Of a stretch of DNA of 17,224 nucleotides, positions 6,294-13,141 are shown one piece after another; position 1 is the stretch's first letter, and each line of letters begins with the position of its first letter. The notes under the pieces were generated by a model. The model did not search any database, had not been told where the DNA came from, and saw nothing but the letters and a program-made list of their open reading frames with translations. This DNA is from JBKHXU01 sp046565865 (GTDB lineage: Bacteria > Pseudomonadota > Gammaproteobacteria > Acidiferrobacterales > Sulfurifustaceae). A program made the translations under genes and the position numbers. Location: assembly GCA_046565865.1 (NCBI GenBank), contig JBKHXU010000058.1, positions 1 through 17,224 on the forward strand, written 5' to 3'.

Positions 6294-7346
6294 ATGCTGA
6301 GCCATAGCCAGTCGGAGGAACCTCCGCAACCCAGCGCGGCTGCCGCACCCGCGGAGCCGCGCAACATCCTCACGCTGCATGCCAATACCGCCTTCCCGCG
6401 CCATTACCTCGCGATCGAAGGCCACCGCCTCTATCCCTTTACCATTGACGCCAAACCGCTGTTCGACCGCTACGTGCGCTACATCAACGCGCCGCTGTCG
6501 GACTACACGTTCGCCAACAACATCATCTGGCTGTCGCAGAAGAGCGGGTTCTACCAGATCATCGAGGACTGCTTCTGCCTGTTCAGCCTGCACGGGCATT
6601 GCCTGACGATGCTGCTGCCGCCGCTTGGCGAACCCGCGAACCAGTCGCGCGCGCTGCACGCGTGCTTTGAGATCATGGATCGCTATAACCCGGGCCCGTA
6701 TCTGAGTCTGGTCGAGTTCGTCTACCGCGATTTCACGCAGGTTCTGGAAACGGAGGCCGACCGCTGGCTCGTGGAACGCAGCCTGCCGGATTACATCTAT
6801 CTCACGTCGGACCTGATCGAGCTCAAGGGCAACGCCTACAAGACCAAGCGCGGCGAAATTAACCAGTTCCGCCGCGTGCACCCGAATCACCGCATGGAGA
6901 AGCTCGGGCCGCAACACTGGGACGGTATTCGCGGGTTAATCGACACCTGGCTCAAGAACCGCATTCAATATATGAGCGCCGCCGCGATCGCCGATTTTTT
7001 TTACACCGTGGAGCAGGAGCGGCGCGCCATCGAGCGCGCGCTCGTGCACTACGACACGCTTGGCCTCGAAGGCCTGTGTCTCTACATCGACGATAAGCTC
7101 GAAGGCTTCACCTTCGGCGAGCGCATCACGCCGACGGTGGCGAACGTGCTCGTCGAGAAAACCAACTTCGCGATCCCGGGCTCGGCGCAATATCTGTTCC
7201 GCGAGTTCGCCAAAACCTTCGCCGACTGCACCCATATCAACGTCGGCGACGATTTGGGTCTGGAAAACCTGCGGCGCGTGAAGATGAGCTACCGCCCGGC
7301 GCTGTTCGGCGAAAAGGTTACGCTGCGGCGCGCGAGCGCGCCCTAA
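6294..7346 (+). CDS. DUF2156 / lysyl-phosphatidylglycerol synthase C-terminal-like protein
   Basis: The 350-residue soluble protein has a low-complexity N-terminus (SEEPPQPSAAAAPAEP) and then a double GNAT-like fold as in PF09924. Recognisable family positions are SDYTFANNIIWLSQ (69-82), the DYIYLTSDLIELKGN block (166-180) with AYKTKRGEINQFRR following, LGLEGLCLYIDDKLEGFTFGE in the second half, and the late VGDDLGLENLRRVKMSYRPA motif. In MprF this domain transfers lysine or alanine from aminoacyl-tRNA to phosphatidylglycerol. Stand-alone proteins without the membrane flippase half, as here, are mostly uncharacterised. The ATG follows CAGGAG at good spacing. It has its own promoter directly after the hydroxylase gene, so a role in lipid or envelope modification is plausible but inferred. 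Confidence 0.85.
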   Translation: MLSHSQSEEPPQPSAAAAPAEPRNILTLHANTAFPRHYLAIEGHRLYPFTIDAKPLFDRYVRYINAPLSDYTFANNIIWLSQKSGFYQIIEDCFCLFSLHGHCLTMLLPPLGEPANQSRALHACFEIMDRYNPGPYLSLVEFVYRDFTQVLETEADRWLVERSLPDYIYLTSDLIELKGNAYKTKRGEINQFRRVHPNHRMEKLGPQHWDGIRGLIDTWLKNRIQYMSAAAIADFFYTVEQERRAIERALVHYDTLGLEGLCLYIDDKLEGFTFGERITPTVANVLVEKTNFAIPGSAQYLFREFAKTFADCTHINVGDDLGLENLRRVKMSYRPALFGEKVTLRRASAP

Positions 7347-7355
7347 CGGGGCGCT
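7335..7355 (+). terminator. Weak hairpin over the DUF2156 gene stop codon
   Basis: AGCGCGCCC (7335-7343) can pair, with one bulge, with GGGGCGCT (7348-7355). The TAA stop lies in the loop and ATTTAA follows. The lack of a proper T run makes it a poor intrinsic terminator. Confidence 0.3.
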
Positions 7356-7373
7356 ATTTAAGCTAGCACCGAT

Positions 7374-7461
7374 GTCATTGCGAGCGAAGCGAAGCAATCT
7401 CTGTAACGAAGGGTCAGGCGGGCGGGAGATTGCTTCGTCGCCTTTGGCTCCTCGCAATGAC
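7374..7461. repeat. Interspersed palindromic repeat, copy 2
   Basis: The left arm begins GTCATTGCGAGCGAAGCGAA and runs to 7400; the right arm at 7427-7461 (AGATTGCTTCG...CTCGCAATGAC) is its near reverse complement. A 26-nt unrelated centre lies between them, and the right arm carries an insertion relative to the left. It matches the element at 790-854 in its arms but not in its centre. It fills most of the gap between the DUF2156 gene and the GNAT gene and would form a large hairpin in any read-through transcript. Confidence 0.9.
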
Positions 7462-7488
7462 AGGTGCCGGGACTTTATCGACACCTGT
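7460..7488. repeat. Small inverted repeat just before the GNAT start
   Basis: ACAGGTG (7460-7466) and CACCTGT (7482-7488) are perfect 7-bp arms around 15 nt, ending 2 nt before the GNAT ATG at 7491. In mRNA this hairpin would occupy the place of the ribosome site; as DNA it could be an operator. There is no visible Shine-Dalgarno for the gene. Confidence 0.45.
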
Positions 7489-7490
7489 TA

Positions 7491-7946
7491 ATGCCGATCC
7501 GCCGCGCCCGCATTGGGGACATCGCGACGCTGGTCGAGCTGGAACGTCTATTTCCCACCGATCGCCTGTCGGCGCGCAGTTTCCGCCGCTTCATCCGCGG
7601 CGACCGCGCCGACGTTTGGGTTTACGAAAACCGGAACACGCTGCTCGGCAACGCTGTCGTCCTCTATCGCCGCGGCGCGCACGTCGCGCGCCTCTACTCC
7701 CTCGTTGTTGCGCCGCGCGCGCGCGGGCGCGGTATTGGTAGCGCCTTGCTCGATTGGGTCGAGCGTCACGCCATCCGTCGTCGCTGCGCTGAACTGCGGC
7801 TGGAGGTTCGCGCCGGCGATCAGGCGGTGATCGCTTTGTACCGCAAACGTGGCTATGTCGACCGCGGGATTGCCGCCGACTATTACGAAGACGGTCGATC
7901 GGCGCGGCGCATGTACAGGCCGCTTCCGAAAAACCTACGCCGCTGA
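7491..7946 (+). CDS. GNAT-family N-acetyltransferase, RimI-like
   Basis: Transfers acetyl from acetyl-CoA to an amine, possibly a protein N-terminus. The 151-residue protein begins MPIRRARIGDIATLVELE, has the acetyl-CoA pyrophosphate loop VVAPRARGRGIGSALLDW (R/QxxGxG/A), and ends with ALYRKRGYVDRG and YYEDGRSARRMYRPL, the RimI-like C-terminal pattern. I take ATG 7491 and not the in-frame GTG 7464, because homologous proteins start at the IRRA segment and the GTG lies next to the repeat. No ribosome site is visible for either. Its 3' end overlaps the 3' end of msrQ on the other strand by 12 bp. RimI itself usually sits with tsaB elsewhere, so this is probably a paralogue. Confidence 0.85.
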   Translation: MPIRRARIGDIATLVELERLFPTDRLSARSFRRFIRGDRADVWVYENRNTLLGNAVVLYRRGAHVARLYSLVVAPRARGRGIGSALLDWVERHAIRRRCAELRLEVRAGDQAVIALYRKRGYVDRGIAADYYEDGRSARRMYRPLPKNLRR

Positions 7947-8564
7947 ATCCGCGGTTAGCGAGCGTTCGCGGCGTGACCAGCGCCAGGCGCGGTACCCTAG
8001 CAGCAGGCCCAGTACGGCCGCGTACACGAGCGGCTCACGGATGTCGGACTTCACCATCCAAAAGAAATGCAGCACCGCACCGACGCCGATGGCGTACACC
8101 AGCCGATGCAGATTGCGCCAGCGGCGGCCGCCGAGGCGGCGGACCATGGCGTTGGTCGAGGTCGCGGCCAGTGGGATCAACAGCACGAAGCTCACGAAGC
8201 CGACGGTGATGAACGGGCGCTTAATGATGTCTTTGAAAATTTCGTCCCAATCGAATTGTTGATCGAGCACGGTGTACGACGCGATGTGCAGCGTCGCGTA
8301 AAAGAACGCGTACAAGCCGAGCATGCGGCGTAGCCGTGCGAGTTCGTGCCAACCGGTCAGTCGTCGTAACGGTGTTATCGCAAGCGTGATCAGCAAGAAG
8401 CGCAGCGCCCAGTCACCGAGATAACGGTTGATGGTCTCGATGGGATTCGCGCCAAGCGCATCGACGTCCGCGATCGCGCTATGCAGCAGCAGCGCCAGCG
8501 GTATGAGACTGGCGATAAACAGCGCCGGCTTGACGTACCGGAACAGCCGCTCGCGCACGAGCAT
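7935..8564 (-). CDS. msrQ: Heme-binding membrane subunit MsrQ (YedZ)
   Basis: b-type cytochrome of the inner membrane that passes electrons from the quinone pool or flavin reductase to MsrP. The 209-residue protein has about six hydrophobic helices. Family landmarks include GDWALRFLLITLAITPLRRLTG, RRMLGLYAFFYATLHIASY, RPFITVGFVSFVLLIPLAATS, RRLGGRRWRNLHRLVYAIGVGAVLHFFW and the terminal LLLGYRAW; the conserved His residues in the third and fifth segments are the expected heme ligands. It starts 2 nt after the msrP stop and is cotranscribed with it. Length and gene order match the standard msrPQ operon. Confidence 0.96.
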   Translation of the reverse strand: MLVRERLFRYVKPALFIASLIPLALLLHSAIADVDALGANPIETINRYLGDWALRFLLITLAITPLRRLTGWHELARLRRMLGLYAFFYATLHIASYTVLDQQFDWDEIFKDIIKRPFITVGFVSFVLLIPLAATSTNAMVRRLGGRRWRNLHRLVYAIGVGAVLHFFWMVKSDIREPLVYAAVLGLLLGYRAWRWSRRERSLTADSAA

Positions 8565-8566
8565 CG

Positions 8567-9526
8567 TCAGAAAAACTTACGCAGGTCCATGCCGCTATAG
8601 AGCGACGCCACCTGCTCGGCGTAGCCGTTGAACGGCAGCGTCTTGCGCTTGGGCGCGAACAGCCCGCCCTCGCCGATGCGGCGTTCGTATGCCTGGCTCC
8701 AGCGCGGATGGTCGACCTCGGGATTGACGTTGGCGTAGAAGCCGTATTCGTTCGGGCTCGCTTTGTTCCAGGTCGTGCGCGGTTCGCGCTCGACGAAGCG
8801 AATTTTGACGATCGACTTCACGCTCTTGAAACCGTACTTCCACGGCACGACCAGGCGCAGCGGCGCGCCGTTTTGATTCGGCAGCACCTCGCCGTAGAGC
8901 CCGACGGCGAGGATCGTCAGCGGGTGCATCGCCTCGTCCATGCGCAGCCCCTCGATATACGGCCACTCCAGACCCGCACCGAAGAGGCCTGGGCGTTGCC
9001 CCGGCATCTGTTTCGGATCGTGCAAAGTGATGAGCTCGACATACTTCGCGCGCGAGGTCGGTTGCAGGCGCTTGATGATGTCGCCGAGCGGAATACCGAT
9101 CCACGGCACCACCATCGACCACGCCTCGACACAACGCAGCCGGTAGATGCGCTCCTCCAGCGCATGCGGCTTCAACAAATCTTCGAGCGCATGCACCGCC
9201 GGCCGCCGCACCTCGCCTTCGATCGCGACGCTCCATGGGCGCGTCCTGAGCGAGCCCGCGTGCTTCGCCGGATCGCGTTTGCCGGTGCCGAACTCGTAGA
9301 AGTTGTTATAGCCTGTGACATCGTCGAGCGGCGTCAGCGGCTCGGTGGTGGTAACGAGACGCTTGCTCGTCGCCAGCTTCTCACCCGCCGCCGCGGCGAA
9401 CGGGCCACCGCCTGCGACGACGCACGCACCCGCCAACGCCTGGCGCAGAAATTCCCGCCGACGATTGTAGTCGCGCGGCGAGGTGATCTCGGAGGGGCGA
9501 ATGTCGGACGGACGTTTTATTAACAT
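8567..9526 (-). CDS. msrP: Protein-methionine-sulfoxide reductase catalytic subunit MsrP (YedY)
   Basis: Periplasmic molybdopterin enzyme that reduces oxidised methionines in envelope proteins, for example after hypochlorous acid stress. The 319-residue precursor has a Tat signal, NRRREFLRQ at about 21-29, followed by the hydrophobic ALAGACVVAGG. Conserved segments are YNNFYEFG (73-80), the RPWSVAIEGEV block, and YRLRCVEAWSMVVPW with Cys132 as the Mo ligand. HPLTILAVGLYGEVLPNQNGAPLRLVVPWKYGFKS and the C-terminal SLYSGMDLRKFF follow. The E. coli protein is of similar size. It lies 2 nt upstream of msrQ and downstream of the htpX terminator, so it should have its own promoter in 9527-9584, where I could not fix good boxes. 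Confidence 0.97.
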   Translation of the reverse strand: MLIKRPSDIRPSEITSPRDYNRRREFLRQALAGACVVAGGGPFAAAAGEKLATSKRLVTTTEPLTPLDDVTGYNNFYEFGTGKRDPAKHAGSLRTRPWSVAIEGEVRRPAVHALEDLLKPHALEERIYRLRCVEAWSMVVPWIGIPLGDIIKRLQPTSRAKYVELITLHDPKQMPGQRPGLFGAGLEWPYIEGLRMDEAMHPLTILAVGLYGEVLPNQNGAPLRLVVPWKYGFKSVKSIVKIRFVEREPRTTWNKASPNEYGFYANVNPEVDHPRWSQAYERRIGEGGLFAPKRKTLPFNGYAEQVASLYSGMDLRKFF

Positions 9527-9561
9527 GGTCGGCGCTTAGGTTTCAGAATCGGACCCAAAGC

Positions 9562-9578
9562 CCGCAAAAGAGTTGCGG
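9562..9578. repeat. Short dyad in the msrP upstream region
   Basis: CCGCAA (9562-9567), 5 nt and TTGCGG (9573-9578) form a perfect 6-bp dyad 36 bp upstream of the msrP ATG, beside the htpX terminator. It may be a regulator site for msrPQ or a leader hairpin; no known box is recognised. Confidence 0.35.
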
Positions 9579-9583
9579 ACGGC

Positions 9584-9621
9584 GGAAAATAAAAGGCCCG
9601 CTGCGTGGTGCGCAGCGGGCC
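9584..9621 (-). terminator. Strong rho-independent terminator after htpX
   Basis: GGCCCGCTGCG (9595-9605), a 5-nt loop and CGCAGCGGGCC (9611-9621) form a perfect 11-bp stem. On the minus strand it is followed by TTTTATTTTCC (9584-9594). It ends htpX and separates it from msrPQ. Confidence 0.95.
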
Positions 9622-9640
9622 CTGGCCATCGCTGACTGAC

Positions 9641-10528
9641 TTAGCCCCGAACCGCTTGCAGCGCAGCGATGCGCTCTTCCAGCGGCGGGTGCGACATGAA
9701 CAGCTTGCGCAGCCCCTTGCCGATGCCGCCGTTAATGCCGAACGCGGCCATTTGGTTCGGCAACTGCGACGGCTCGTGCGCCCGGCGCAGGCGCTCCAGC
9801 GCCGCGATCATCTTTTCGCGTCCGGCGAGACGCGCGCCGCCGGCGTCGGCGCGGAACTCGCGATAGCGGCTGAACCACATCACGATCATGCTGGCGAGGA
9901 TGGCGAGCAACAGTTCGGCGACGATCGTCGTCACCCAATATGCCGGGCCATAGCCCTCCTCGTTCTTAAACACCACGCGATCGACGACGTGACCGATGAT
10001 GCGCGCGATGAACACGACGAAGGTATTGACCACCCCTTGGATCAGCGCCAGCGTCACCATGTCGCCGTTGGCGACGTGGCTCACCTCGTGACCGAGCACG
10101 GCCTCCGCTTCTTCCTGGCTCATGGAATTGAGCAGGCCGGTGCTGACCGCGACCAGCGCCTTGTTCTTGTTCATGCCGGTGGCGAAGGCGTTGATGTCGG
10201 GCGAGTCGTACACCGCGACTTCCGGCATGCCGATACCGGCGGCGCGCGCCTGGCGGCGCACTGTCTCAACCAGCCAGGCCTCGGTTTGATTGCGCGGCTG
10301 CTCGATAACCTGCGCCCCTGTCATGCGCTTGGCCATGAACTTTGACAACGCCAAGGAAATAAACGAGCCGCCGAAACCGATGACCGCCGCCATAATCAGA
10401 AGCGCGGTAAGATTGAGCGCGCCCCCAGACTCGGCCAACATCCGATCGACCCCGAGCACACGCAGGGTGATGCTGAGGACGAGCAAGATGGCGATATTGG
10501 TCGCCACGAACAGCAAAACGCGCTTCAT
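9641..10528 (-). CDS. htpX: Membrane zinc metalloprotease HtpX
   Basis: Inner-membrane M48 endopeptidase that degrades misfolded membrane proteins. From the ATG at 10528 it is 295 residues, like the E. coli protein of 293. MKRVLLFVATNIAILLVLSITLRVLG forms the first membrane segment, and LLIMAAVIGFGGSFISLALSK is the second. The zinc motif HEVSH lies within VLGHEVSHVANGDMV, the two later membrane segments follow, and the third ligand region is SRYREFRADAGGARL. An in-frame TTG/GTG extension upstream adds 16 residues unlike the family and is rejected. A GGAG lies about 11 nt upstream of the ATG. A sigma-32-like promoter (10565-10590) and a strong terminator make it a monocistronic heat-shock gene. 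Confidence 0.97.
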   Translation of the reverse strand: MKRVLLFVATNIAILLVLSITLRVLGVDRMLAESGGALNLTALLIMAAVIGFGGSFISLALSKFMAKRMTGAQVIEQPRNQTEAWLVETVRRQARAAGIGMPEVAVYDSPDINAFATGMNKNKALVAVSTGLLNSMSQEEAEAVLGHEVSHVANGDMVTLALIQGVVNTFVVFIARIIGHVVDRVVFKNEEGYGPAYWVTTIVAELLLAILASMIVMWFSRYREFRADAGGARLAGREKMIAALERLRRAHEPSQLPNQMAAFGINGGIGKGLRKLFMSHPPLEERIAALQAVRG

Positions 10529-10564
10529 AAAACAATGTCTCCGTGGTTTTGTGCAGCCTTTAGA

Positions 10565-10590
10565 TTGGGGCCGCAACCGTCAAGTTCAAC
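10565..10590 (-). promoter_or_regulatory. Sigma-32-like promoter of htpX
   Basis: On the minus strand GTTGAA (10585-10590) is followed after 14 nt by CCCCAA then TCTA (10565-10570 and beyond), close to CTTGAA-N14-CCCCATnTA. The spacing is identical to the hsp20 promoter in this window, and the start point would lie about 30 nt upstream of the htpX ATG. Known htpX genes are RpoH-dependent. Confidence 0.75.
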
Positions 10591-10773
10591 TTATCTCTGG
10601 GAGTAGGCGCCCCAGACCGCGCCCTTACGCCGGTCGGCCCCGATTCCGCGCTTGCGCCGGTCCGCTTTCTGCGGCTCCCAGCGCACCTCGGCGCGGCGAT
10701 CCCCGCTCTTGCGGCGTTCGGCGCGGCGACGATCGACGATAGGACGCGCCGGGTTGCCTGATTCCGACCGCAT
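10591..10773 (-). CDS. Small arginine-rich protein with DRR repeats (uncharacterised)
   Basis: A 60-residue ORF, MRSESGNPARPIVDRR and onward, holding four DRR motifs: VDRRRAERRKSGDRR, then KADRRKRGIGADRRKG, ending GAVWGAYSQR. The ATG at 10773 is preceded by a GGGGG purine run (about 10779-10783) at suitable spacing. The stop falls directly against the -35 box of the htpX promoter. It is strongly basic and probably disordered. I have no named family for it, though short DRR-rich proteins occur in other proteobacteria. It may be real because the frame has a start, a ribosome site and a non-random repeat pattern; nucleic-acid or membrane-phospholipid binding is conceivable but not shown. Confidence 0.5.
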   Translation of the reverse strand: MRSESGNPARPIVDRRRAERRKSGDRRAEVRWEPQKADRRKRGIGADRRKGAVWGAYSQR

Positions 10774-10798
10774 AGGTGCCCCCAAATCGTTGTGATCC

Positions 10799-10804
10799 AG
10801 TATA
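10799..10804 (-). promoter_or_regulatory. Candidate -10 box of the DRR small gene
   Basis: TATACT on the minus strand (10799-10804, 5 of 6 to consensus) lies 26 nt upstream of the small-gene ATG. No clear -35 box accompanies it. The same bases read as TATAAG on the plus strand (10801-10806). Confidence 0.3.
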
Positions 10805-10856
10805 AGCTAACATGAAAGATGGCCGCACGACATCGACCCGACACGGCGAACGCCCA

Positions 10857-10865
10857 TGCTATGAT
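10857..10865 (+). promoter_or_regulatory. Extended -10 promoter of the unknown helical-protein gene
   Basis: TGCTATGAT (TGn plus TATGAT, 5 of 6) ends 18 nt before the ATG at 10884, implying a leader of roughly 12 nt or less. No -35 box is evident, as is common for extended -10 promoters. Confidence 0.45.
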
Positions 10866-10883
10866 GGCCCGCTCCCCTGGACC

Positions 10884-12047
10884 ATGACGCTCAACCGCAA
10901 CCACTTCATCGCGGCACCGCAGCGCGAGGCGCTAGTGTCGCTGACCGCGCTCTACTTCATCGAGGAGCATCAATTGCTCACGCGCACGCAGCTCGAAGAC
11001 GCCAAGAAGAGCCTGCAAGCGCTGTTCCTGCGCACCAGCGGCGAGGAAACCACCCTGCGCCAGCTGATCGAGGTGCTGAAAAGCACGCGCAACATCCACC
11101 GCTCGTTCACCAGCATCGCCGGCATCATCGGCGGCGTAAGCAAGTGCGCCACCACTGTCGCCGAGCGCATCGCCGCGCTGCGCGCGGACATCGAGCGCCT
11201 GACGCCGACCGCCGAAGAGCACGGCGACTTCGTCGATCCCTTCCTCAGTTTTTCGCAGCAGTTCCAGGTGCTGACCGAGACCTTCGCCGATGGCCTGCGC
11301 CAGATGCTGCAACTGAAAGAAGACGAGGCGCGGGCGCATTCGGTATACCGCATCGCGCTCGAGGCGCGCACGCAGTTACGGCAACGACTGTCCGGCGCGC
11401 TCGGCGCCGAAACCGGCGGCGAGGTTGAGACTCGCATCCGTGACGAGATCGTCCAGTCGTTCGATTACGGCGCGGCCGAGGCCAATCTCAAGGAGGCGAC
11501 GCGTGAGGCGCGGCGCAAAGAGCGCGAGGTGCGCGATACGTTGAAGGACATCCGCGCCATGTGCCGCATGGCGATGAACCCGGCCATGCGCGAGCAACCG
11601 GAACCGGCGCGCGCCGGGCACGACGATATCTTCGCCCGCTTCAGCGAAGCGCTGCCGAAACATCCGCGGCTGGAGGCGATCCGCGATCCGGTGCGCGAAC
11701 TGTTCAAGCTGTATCAACACGCATACGGGATGTTCGCGCTCGATTTCACCAAGCTCAATCAGGCGATCGAGACCATGCAGCACAACGCCGAGGCGTACTT
11801 CGAGGCCAAGGACGAGGACCGCGACATCCAGGCGAAACACGAGCGGCTGCGCCGCATCGAGGGGCTGATCCCGTTCCTCGAATACGGCGCGCGACTGACG
11901 CACGAGGAGGAGGCTGACACCTATTACAAGTTCTCGCGCCACCTCTCCGGCGCGATCTCGCACCGCAAGACGCCGTGGCTGCATATCGCGGAGGATTTGC
12001 TGCGCGCCAAGATTCAGGCCGAGGCGGAGCTGAGCACCCGGTTGTAG
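10884..12047 (+). CDS. Uncharacterised 387-residue helical protein
   Basis: I do not recognise a named family. From ATG 10884 the protein is 387 residues, cytoplasmic by composition, without signal peptide or membrane helix. It is almost entirely alpha-helical with charged heptad-like stretches (about 92-108, 138-172, 195-228 and 300-330, for example EATREARRKEREVRDTLKDIRAM). Aromatic-rich helices lie at 15-30 (ALVSLTALYFIEEHQLLTRTQ) and 272-290 (ELFKLYQHAYGMFALDFTK). Two cysteines (88 and 227) are not arranged as a metal site. An in-frame ATG at 10812 would add 24 residues but lies upstream of the likely promoter. The gene stands alone between divergent and convergent neighbours. Coding is beyond doubt from the long open frame and composition; function unknown. 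Confidence 0.8.
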   Translation: MTLNRNHFIAAPQREALVSLTALYFIEEHQLLTRTQLEDAKKSLQALFLRTSGEETTLRQLIEVLKSTRNIHRSFTSIAGIIGGVSKCATTVAERIAALRADIERLTPTAEEHGDFVDPFLSFSQQFQVLTETFADGLRQMLQLKEDEARAHSVYRIALEARTQLRQRLSGALGAETGGEVETRIRDEIVQSFDYGAAEANLKEATREARRKEREVRDTLKDIRAMCRMAMNPAMREQPEPARAGHDDIFARFSEALPKHPRLEAIRDPVRELFKLYQHAYGMFALDFTKLNQAIETMQHNAEAYFEAKDEDRDIQAKHERLRRIEGLIPFLEYGARLTHEEEADTYYKFSRHLSGAISHRKTPWLHIAEDLLRAKIQAEAELSTRL

Positions 12048-12065
12048 CGTAACTCACACCGCGCG

Positions 12066-13139
12066 CTACGGTGCGGGCCGTTCGTACTTCTTGATCAATA
12101 TGCCTTCGTCGCCGCAGCAGGAGCCGGCGCATTTTTTCACCGCGTGCAACGAGGCGGGGTCGGTCGCAAAGTAGGTCGCGACCGGCAGATTACTCTGCGC
12201 GCAGTCGCAGCCTTTGTCATCGTAGACATATACATTCGTCAACCCCGCCGCGCGCGCCGCGTCGTGCGCCCGCCACAATGTTTCCGGCGGGGTGGGCGGC
12301 ACATGCGCTAATTTGTACGCCGGAAAGAAACGCGTGAGGTGCCATGGGCTGTCCGCACCCAGGTGATCGCGGATCCACACCGCGGTGGCGCGCAGCATCT
12401 CGATGTCGTCGTTCTTGCCCGGAATAACATTGGTGCGCGTCTCGACGTGAATGCCCAAACGTTGCGCCTGCTCAATGGCCGTCAATATCTGCTCGACCCG
12501 CGCCGCCTGACAGATGTCTTTATAGAACGCATCGTCGAGACTTTTGATATCGGAGCACAATACGTCGACGTACGGCGCCATCTCGCGCAGTGCTTCTTCC
12601 GTCACGAAGCTGTTGCTGACATACACCGTGTACAGACCTGCCGCGCGGGCGACGATCGAGACGTCGATCACGTATTCGAGCCACACCGCCGGCTCCGAGT
12701 AGGTGAAGGCGATGCCGTCGACGCCGTGGCGCTGCGCCGCCGCCACCAGTTCTTCCGGTGTCACGTACGCCGCGCGCGACTCGCCGCGCGCCAGGTCGTC
12801 GAGCGCGGTGACGCCCCACGAGATCTCCAGGTTGTGGCATCCACCGCAACGGAAACTGCAACCGTAGCTGCCGACCGACATCACGCGCGTGCCCGGCCGG
12901 TAGTGCCGCACCGGCTTGGCTTCGATCGGTCCGACATCGATCGCCGACAGCACCCCGTAGGAGAGGTTGTACAGCGTGCCGTGCCGATTGACGTGCGCCT
13001 GGCAGAAGCCGCGCCCGCCGTGCTTGATGCCGCAGCGCCACAGGCACAGATTGCAGCGGGTCTTGCCGTCGGCACGCCGTTCTTGCAGGCGCGTCGGCAC
13101 CAATTGGTATTGCTGCGGGGCGGATTTCGAAACCGGCAT
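12066..13139 (-). CDS. AmmeMemoRadiSam-type radical SAM enzyme (PflA-like, COG1180)
   Basis: The 357-residue protein has an N-terminal metal-binding segment with C29, C32, C36 and C46 (RCNLCLWRCGI, GRGFCQAHVNRHGTLY). The family phrase NLSYGVLSAIDVGPIEAKPVRHYRPGT follows, then the radical SAM motif CSFRCGGC (C94, C98, C101). Further conserved parts are AFTYSEPAVWLEY, SNSFVTEEALREM, VDVLCSDIKSLDDAFYKDIC, ETRTNVIPGKNDD, and WHLTRFFPAYKL. The reaction of this family is unknown. Instead of the usual TYCPxCG tail it ends with additional cysteines, C311, C313, C337, C341 and C342, possibly an extra iron-sulfur site. Its usual partners AMMECR1 and Memo are not in the window. ATG 13139 lies 2 nt after the DUF2007 gene stop, so they form one operon with dodecin. 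Confidence 0.9.
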   Translation of the reverse strand: MPVSKSAPQQYQLVPTRLQERRADGKTRCNLCLWRCGIKHGGRGFCQAHVNRHGTLYNLSYGVLSAIDVGPIEAKPVRHYRPGTRVMSVGSYGCSFRCGGCHNLEISWGVTALDDLARGESRAAYVTPEELVAAAQRHGVDGIAFTYSEPAVWLEYVIDVSIVARAAGLYTVYVSNSFVTEEALREMAPYVDVLCSDIKSLDDAFYKDICQAARVEQILTAIEQAQRLGIHVETRTNVIPGKNDDIEMLRATAVWIRDHLGADSPWHLTRFFPAYKLAHVPPTPPETLWRAHDAARAAGLTNVYVYDDKGCDCAQSNLPVATYFATDPASLHAVKKCAGSCCGDEGILIKKYERPAP

Positions 13140-13141
13140 TG

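Noticed and set aside
6169..6300. 43-codon frame in the DUF2156 leader as an independent gene
   Set aside because: No ribosome site and no recognisable sequence pattern; kept only as part of the leader observation.
6936..7484. Minus-strand frame beginning in repeat copy 2 (SLRGAKGDEAIS...RLLRFARND)
   Set aside because: This is the well-known spurious peptide encoded by the palindromic repeat, extended into the antisense of the DUF2156 gene.
10812..10883. In-frame 24-residue N-terminal extension of the helical protein
   Set aside because: It would start upstream of the probable extended -10 promoter (10857-10865) and has a composition unlike the rest; ATG 10884 is preferred.
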